A stretch of DNA of 64,000 nucleotides. Origin: Phenylobacterium kunshanense (GTDB taxonomy: Bacteria > Pseudomonadota > Alphaproteobacteria > Caulobacterales > Caulobacteraceae). Positions 58,760-64,000 of the stretch are shown one piece after another. The notes under the pieces were generated by a model. The model was not told the DNA's origin, ran no database searches, and saw only the letters and a list, made by a program, of their open reading frames with translations. The DNA lies in assembly GCF_003254525.1 (NCBI RefSeq), contig NZ_QFYS01000005.1, positions 62,001 to 126,000 on the forward strand. The letters run 5' to 3'. The first letter of the stretch is position 1. The number at the start of each line of letters is the position of its first letter. The translations under genes were made by a program, and so were the position numbers.

Positions 58760-59922
58760 CAGCGGCGAGCCTCCAGCACGCGTTCGTAGGCTGCCAGGGT
58801 CTGGGCGCACATTGCGTCCGACGAATAGAGCTGGCGCACGCGGCGGCGCCCCATCTCGCCCATCTCCCGGCGCTTGCCGGCGCCCAGGTCTATGGCGCGG
58901 GCCATCGCCTTGGCCCAGGCCTCGGGATCCTCCACCGAGGTCAGCCAGCCCGTCTGCCCCTCGACCACCGTCTCGGTCACGCCGCCATGGTTGGAAGCGA
59001 TAACCGGGCGGCCCATGGCCTGGGGCTCGACGGCGGCGCGGCCGAAGCTCTCGGGCACAGTGGTCGGCAGAATCGCCACATCGGCCAGCAGATAGGCCGC
59101 CGGCATGTCGTCGCAATGGCCGACGATCCGGACCGCGTCGGAGAGCCCGGCCTCATCGATGGCGCTCTGCACCTCCGCCGCATAGCCCGTTCGACCCTGG
59201 TCATCGCCAGCGAAGAGGATGAGGAAGTCTCGCCGTCCTTCAGCCGCCATGCGGCGGGCCGCATCGACGATGGTCAGGTGTCCCTTGATGCGCGTGAGGC
59301 GACCAGCCAGCAGGATGCGTGTGCGCGGGTCGTCGGGCGCGATCCCCCAGGCCGTGCGGAGGGTTTCCACCCGATCCTGGGTGACGAACGCCGGGTCGAA
59401 GCGTTCGAAGTCGACGCCGCGGGGGATCGTCACCAGTTTCGCGGGGTCGATGTGGTGTTCCGCGAGCACGTGGTCCCGCGTGTAGTCCGAGTTGGCGATG
59501 ACCAGGTCGCCCCGCGTCATGACCGCGTTGTACCAGCGCTTCAGCCGGGACTGGGCCTTGTAGACGCCGTGGTAGGTGGCGACGAACGGGGTGCCCGTGG
59601 CATGCGCCGCCCAAAGCGCGGAAAAGGCCGGCGCCCGGCTGCGCGCGTGCACGATCGACACCTTCTCCTGCCGGATCAGGGCGACGAGGCGGGCGGCGTT
59701 GCCCAGCATCACCAGAGGGTTCTTGGTCTGGACCGGCATCTGGGCCAGCCGACCGCCGTCGGCTTCCAGCCGCGCGACCATGCGGCCGCCGCGCGTCGCC
59801 ACCAGCGCCGTCCCGCCCGCGCGGACGACGGCCTGGGCTACGTCGATGGTGCTCTGCTCCGCGCCGCCGGTCTCCAGCTCGGGGATGACCTGCAGCAGGG
59901 TGAAGTCGGGGGGTAAGGTCAC
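58759..59922 (-). CDS. Glycosyltransferase family 4
   Basis: 387 residues from a GTG start (VTLPPDFTLLQVIPELETGGAEQ). GT-B fold is clear: N-terminal ETGGAEQSTIDVAQAV, acceptor part ATYHGVYKAQSRLKRWYN, then the donor-binding domain RILLAGRLTRIKGHLTIVDA and PESFGRAAVEPQAMGRPVIASNHGG (E-x7-E motif). It would add a sugar during lipopolysaccharide or capsule synthesis. It overlaps the GT9 gene by one base and is divergent from the alpha/beta hydrolase. Confidence 0.9.
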   Translation of the reverse strand: MTLPPDFTLLQVIPELETGGAEQSTIDVAQAVVRAGGTALVATRGGRMVARLEADGGRLAQMPVQTKNPLVMLGNAARLVALIRQEKVSIVHARSRAPAFSALWAAHATGTPFVATYHGVYKAQSRLKRWYNAVMTRGDLVIANSDYTRDHVLAEHHIDPAKLVTIPRGVDFERFDPAFVTQDRVETLRTAWGIAPDDPRTRILLAGRLTRIKGHLTIVDAARRMAAEGRRDFLILFAGDDQGRTGYAAEVQSAIDEAGLSDAVRIVGHCDDMPAAYLLADVAILPTTVPESFGRAAVEPQAMGRPVIASNHGGVTETVVEGQTGWLTSVEDPEAWAKAMARAIDLGAGKRREMGEMGRRRVRQLYSSDAMCAQTLAAYERVLEARR

Positions 59923-59967
59923 GCGCCTTCTCTAAACTGAGTTGCCCCCTGCTGCTAAGAGGCGGTC

Positions 59968-60714
59968 ATGAACGAGATCGAAGGTTTCCTGGATCGGCCC
60001 GACGGGGCGCGCCTCGCCTGGCGGAAGGTGGAGGGCGCCGGCCCGACTGTCGTCTGGCTGGGCGGCTTCAAGTCGGACATGACGGGCACGAAGGCCGAAG
60101 CCCTGGCGGACTGGGCGAAGGCCAGGGGCCGGGCGTCTGTCCGCTTTGACTACTTCGGGCACGGCGCGTCCACGGGCGAATTCGCCGAGGGTACGATCAC
60201 CCGCTGGCGCGCGGACACCCTGGCGGTGCTGGACGCGATCGCGCCCGGCCCGGTGGTGCTTGTGGGCTCCTCCATGGGCGGCTGGATCGCCTGTCTGGCC
60301 ACCCTGGCGGCGCCCGAGCGGGTGACGGCCATGGTCCTGGTCGCGCCGGCGCCCGACTTCACCGAAAAGCTGATGGGCCCGGAGATCCCGCCCGAGGGCC
60401 GTGCGGCCCTGGCGGCCGACGGGGTCTGGATGCGGCCAAGTGAGTATGGCGAACCCTATCCGATCACTCAGGCGCTGCTCGACGACGGCGCCCGCTGGTC
60501 GATCCTCGGTGACCAGCCGATCCCGATCGAGGTTCCGGTGCGCATCCTTCAGGGCGGCGAGGACCCGGACGTGCCCTGGCGGCATGCGCTGGAGCTGGCT
60601 CATGCGCTCAAGTCGGACGATGTCGTCTTCACCCTCGTCAAGGACGGCGACCACCGGCTATCACGGCCGCAGGACATCGCCCGGCTGATCGCGGCGGTGG
60701 AGGAGGTGGCCTAA
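59968..60714 (+). CDS. Alpha/beta hydrolase
   Basis: 248 residues. The nucleophile elbow is GSSMGGWIACL (Ser near residue 98), the oxyanion strand is VVWLGGFKSDMTGTK, and the acid and His are in PDVPWRHALEL and DGDHRLSRPQD. The FGHGASTGEFAEGTI segment resembles carboxylesterase/palmitoyl-thioesterase-like (ABHD10) hydrolases. A role in thioester or ester cleavage is likely, substrate unknown. Its last 4 bp overlap the convergent SDR gene. Confidence 0.85.
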   Translation: MNEIEGFLDRPDGARLAWRKVEGAGPTVVWLGGFKSDMTGTKAEALADWAKARGRASVRFDYFGHGASTGEFAEGTITRWRADTLAVLDAIAPGPVVLVGSSMGGWIACLATLAAPERVTAMVLVAPAPDFTEKLMGPEIPPEGRAALAADGVWMRPSEYGEPYPITQALLDDGARWSILGDQPIPIEVPVRILQGGEDPDVPWRHALELAHALKSDDVVFTLVKDGDHRLSRPQDIARLIAAVEEVA

Positions 60715-61571
60715 CCCCCCGCCGCCAGGATCGCGCGCAGGCCCTCCCGATAGGTCGGATAGCGCGGCCGCCAGCCGAGCTCCGCCTTGGCCCGCGCGTT
60801 CGAGACCCGCTTGCTCTCGGCGTAGAAGCGCATCGCCGCGGGCGGCAGCCTGGCCTCCTCCAGCCTGACCTCGGGGGGCGGCTCCATGCCGAGCAGCCGG
60901 GCCGCATAGTCGACCACGTCGCTGTTCGCCGCCGGCTCGTCGTCGCAGAGGTTATACACGCCGCCGGCGCGCGGGCGGGCGATGGAGGCGGCGAGCCCCG
61001 AAGCCAGATCGTCGACGTGGATGCGGGAGAAGACCTGTCCGGGCGCGATGATGCGCCGGGCCCGGCCCTCCCGCAGCCGATCGAAGGCCGAACGGCCAGC
61101 CCCGTAGATTCCGGGCAGCCGGAAGACCGTGACCGTCAGGCCCATGCCGCGGCCCACCTCCAGCCAGTCCCGCTCGGCGCCGACCCTGCGCGCGCCTTCG
61201 ATGGACTGGGCGGCGAGCCGGCTCGTCTCGGTGACCCAGCCGCCACGCCGGTCGCCATAGACCCCTGTCGTCGACAGGTAGCCCGTCCAGTCCGGAAAGG
61301 CGCCCGCCTCGGCCATCGGTCCGACCAGGGCCTCAAGACCCGGGCAGCCTTCGGGACCCGGCGGCGCGGTCAGCAGAAGGGCGCGCGTGCGCCGTAGCGC
61401 CTGAACCAGCGCCGGCCGGTCGGCGAGGTCGACCGGCAATCCGCCGTCGGCCTCGATGGCGGCCCGTCCCTCGGGGCTGCGGAAACTCGCCGCGAACGTC
61501 CAGCCTTCGCCGGCCAGCCGGCGGGCCAGCGCCCGCCCGGAGAAGCCGTAGCCGAAGACGAACAGGACCAC
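60711..61571 (-). CDS. SDR-type NAD-dependent epimerase/dehydratase (YeeZ-like)
   Basis: 286 residues from a GTG start. The nucleotide-binding motif is FGYGFSGRALARRLA, followed by TGVYGDRRGGWVTETSRL (catalytic Tyr region lacks a clear YxxxK), VTVFRLPGIYGAGRSAFDRL and VYNLCDDEPAANSDVVDYAARLLG. This matches atypical short-chain epimerases such as YeeZ. A nucleotide-sugar substrate is plausible because galU follows 9 bp upstream on the same strand. Not assigned further. Confidence 0.83.
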   Translation of the reverse strand: MVLFVFGYGFSGRALARRLAGEGWTFAASFRSPEGRAAIEADGGLPVDLADRPALVQALRRTRALLLTAPPGPEGCPGLEALVGPMAEAGAFPDWTGYLSTTGVYGDRRGGWVTETSRLAAQSIEGARRVGAERDWLEVGRGMGLTVTVFRLPGIYGAGRSAFDRLREGRARRIIAPGQVFSRIHVDDLASGLAASIARPRAGGVYNLCDDEPAANSDVVDYAARLLGMEPPPEVRLEEARLPPAAMRFYAESKRVSNARAKAELGWRPRYPTYREGLRAILAAGG

Positions 61572-61580
61572 GGCGAGCGC

Positions 61581-62450
61581 CTACAACTGCTCCCGGATCG
61601 CCTTCCGGGCGCTGTCCGCAAGGTCCGGGCGGGCCAGGGCGAAGGCCACATTGGCGCGCAGGAGCCCGATCTTGTCGCCGCAGTCGAAGGTCTTGCCCTC
61701 ATATTCCAGGGCGTGGAAATCCTGGGTCTTCATGAGGCCCGCCATGCCGTCCGTGAGCTGGATCTCGCCGCCCGCGCCGCGCTCCTGCGTCTCCAGGATC
61801 TTGAAGATCTCCGGCTGCAGGATGTAGCGGCCCGAGATGAAGAGGTTCGAGGGCTCGGTCCCCGGCGCCGGCTTTTCCACCATGCCGACCATGCGGTTCA
61901 GGCGACCCTCCTGGCCGTCCAGCGCCACGATCCCGTACTTGTGGGCCTCGCCCTCGGGCGCCGGCTCCACCACGACGATATTGCCACCGACCTTCTCATA
62001 GGCGGCGACGGCCTGGCTGAGGGCCGGCGGAGACGCCATCATCAGCATGTCGGGCAGCATCACGGCGAAGGGCTCGTCGCCGATCACGTGGCGGGCGCAC
62101 CAGACCGCATGGCCGAGGCCCAGGGGCGACATCTGGCGGATGAAGCTCATCTCGCCCGGCTCGGGCAGGTCCCGGCGCACGTCCGCCAGGATGTCCACCT
62201 TGCCCTTGGCCTCCAGCGCCTGCTCGATCTCGGGGATCTTGTCGAAATAGTCCTCGATGGCGCCCTGGCCGCGGCCCACGATGAAGACGAAGTGCTCGAT
62301 GCCGGCCGCCCGGGCTTCCTCGACGATGTAGCTGAGGATCGGCCGGTCCACGACGTTCAGCAGGTTCTTGGGCGTGGTCTTGGCGCCCGGCAGCACGCGC
62401 GTTCCAAGTCCCGCCACCGGCAGCACCGCCTTCGTCACCCGCCTAGCCAT
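61581..62450 (-). CDS. galU: UTP-glucose-1-phosphate uridylyltransferase
   Basis: 289 residues from ATG 62450 with GAGAGG upstream. Signatures are AVLPVAGLGTRVLPGAKTTPKNLL (nucleotide-binding G-x-G-T-R), IVGRGQGAIEDYFD, LPDMLMMASPP and GMVEKPAPGTEPSNL. It makes UDP-glucose for lipopolysaccharide, exopolysaccharide and osmoregulated glycans. It precedes the SDR gene, with a 9-bp gap. Divergent from the lipoprotein gene. Confidence 0.95.
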   Translation of the reverse strand: MARRVTKAVLPVAGLGTRVLPGAKTTPKNLLNVVDRPILSYIVEEARAAGIEHFVFIVGRGQGAIEDYFDKIPEIEQALEAKGKVDILADVRRDLPEPGEMSFIRQMSPLGLGHAVWCARHVIGDEPFAVMLPDMLMMASPPALSQAVAAYEKVGGNIVVVEPAPEGEAHKYGIVALDGQEGRLNRMVGMVEKPAPGTEPSNLFISGRYILQPEIFKILETQERGAGGEIQLTDGMAGLMKTQDFHALEYEGKTFDCGDKIGLLRANVAFALARPDLADSARKAIREQL

Positions 62451-62569
62451 GCAACCTCTCCTCAGACCCCGAACATTCCGACGTTCCCTAATGTGTTCGC
62501 GCCCGCGTCGGCGAGTGGTTTTCGTAAGGGGCGGATGATCACGACTTTGAGAACGCACGAAGTTGTGTA

Positions 62570-62605
62570 GGCTCCCCCGGCTGGGGATTCACCCCAAGGG
62601 GAGCC
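62570..62605 (+). promoter_or_regulatory. Stem-loop masking the ribosome site of the small lipoprotein gene
   Basis: GGCTCCCC (62570-62577) pairs perfectly with GGGGAGCC (62598-62605). An inner stem TGGGG (62582-62586) with CCCCA (62592-62596) closes around ATTCA. The ribosome-binding GGGGAG at 62598-62603, 9 nt before the ATG at 62613, lies wholly within the 3' arm. If transcribed from upstream this could control translation. Confidence 0.55.
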
Positions 62606-62612
62606 AACTCAG

Positions 62613-62867
62613 ATGAAGCTTCGCATTCTGACCGTTGCTACCGCCGGCGTTCTGGCCCTGAGCCTTGCCGCCTGCCAGAAGAAGGAAGAGGCCCCGGCCG
62701 CCGAAGCGCCGGCTGCCGACGCCGCGGCGGCTCCGGCCGACGCCATGGCTCCGGCCGCGCCGCCCGCCGACGCCGCTGCGCCCGCCGCCGATGCGGCCGC
62801 TGCTCCGGCCGCGGACGCCGGCGCCATGACGGCCACGCCGCCGCCGGCCGAGCCTGCGCCGAAGTAA
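62613..62867 (+). CDS. Small Ala/Pro-rich lipoprotein
   Basis: 84 residues. A lipoprotein signal (MKLRILTVATAGVLALSLAAC) has a clear lipobox LAAC. After KKEE comes a low-complexity region of repeated AADAAAAPA-like units and an acidic end (EPAPK). No fold or family is recognised. Such tails often serve as flexible envelope linkers. The ribosome site is held in a stem-loop. A hairpin that may terminate transcription follows the stop. Confidence 0.75.
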   Translation: MKLRILTVATAGVLALSLAACQKKEEAPAAEAPAADAAAAPADAMAPAAPPADAAAPAADAAAAPAADAGAMTATPPPAEPAPK

Positions 62868-62897
62868 GCCTCTTTCCGAAGAGACAAGACTTCAGAG

Positions 62898-62926
62898 GCG
62901 GCCGTCCCATGAGGGGCGGCCGCTTT
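62898..62926 (+). terminator. Probable terminator after the lipoprotein gene
   Basis: GCGGCCGTCCC pairs with GGGGCGGCCGC (one G-U pair) around ATGA, followed by TTT. The T run is short, so efficiency is uncertain. It also separates the convergent glmS. Confidence 0.6.
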
Positions 62927-62936
62927 GCTGTGCGGC

Positions 62937-64000
<1,064 letters not shown>

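Overview
The window is 64 kb of GC-rich, densely packed bacterial chromosome. Gene content points to an alphaproteobacterium of the Caulobacterales, probably Phenylobacterium or a near relative; this is inference, since no 16S gene is present. Supporting signs are two CYP153-type alkane hydroxylases, a FecI/FecR/TonB-receptor signalling locus, PEPxxWA-CTERM proteins, a DUF1134 (EipA-like) gene with a perfect TTAA-N7-TTAA CtrA-type site, a GlcEF glycolate oxidase and a subclass B3 metallo-beta-lactamase. No prophage, insertion sequence, CRISPR array or rRNA was seen. One tRNA gene is present (Ser, GGA anticodon).

Layout. 1-7.5 kb: glycolate oxidase subunits (glcE truncated at the window edge, glcF), an old-yellow-enzyme oxidoreductase, a three-gene exported set (beta-helix protein, two-CxxCH protein, CAP/SCP protein) of unknown role, and an adenine deaminase. 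7.5-13.5 kb: a tightly coupled DUF4129-DUF4350-MoxR-DUF58-SpoIIM-RDD operon. 13.5-25 kb: membrane protein, dipeptide epimerase, TPR-sulfotransferase next to a TonB receptor, enoyl-CoA hydratase, pabB/pabC, a class III aminotransferase and an MFS exporter. 25-33 kb: a sphingosine-phosphate-lyase-like PLP enzyme, a luciferase-like monooxygenase, a NUDIX hydrolase, CYP153 copy 1, class III alcohol dehydrogenase, and an ATP-grasp/nucleotidyltransferase pair. 33-40 kb: sigma factor, FecR and STN-type TonB receptor, then a LuxR-type regulator and two PEPxxWA-CTERM proteins. 40-46.6 kb: tRNA-Ser, msrA, small membrane and zinc-ribbon proteins, an MHS-type transporter, CYP153 copy 2 and dodecin. 46.6-58 kb: translation genes on the minus strand (lepA, pheT, pheS, rplT, rpmI, infC) interleaved with an ASCH protein, eipA, an MFS transporter and a metallo-beta-lactamase. 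58-64 kb: two glycosyltransferases, an alpha/beta hydrolase, an SDR epimerase, galU, a small lipoprotein and the C-terminal part of glmS.

How the genes work together. The two CYP153 enzymes, alcohol dehydrogenase and enoyl-CoA hydratase fit hydrocarbon and fatty-acid oxidation, although no ferredoxin partner is present. The FecI-FecR-receptor locus looks like a cell-surface signalling unit. Its most notable feature is a promoter-like element lying between fecI and fecR that is repeated, with identical internal spacing, directly after the receptor stop codon. GalU, GlmS, GT4 and GT9 supply envelope sugars. The translation block carries two unexpected passengers by 4-bp overlaps: an ASCH protein inside pheST and a B3 metallo-beta-lactamase behind infC.
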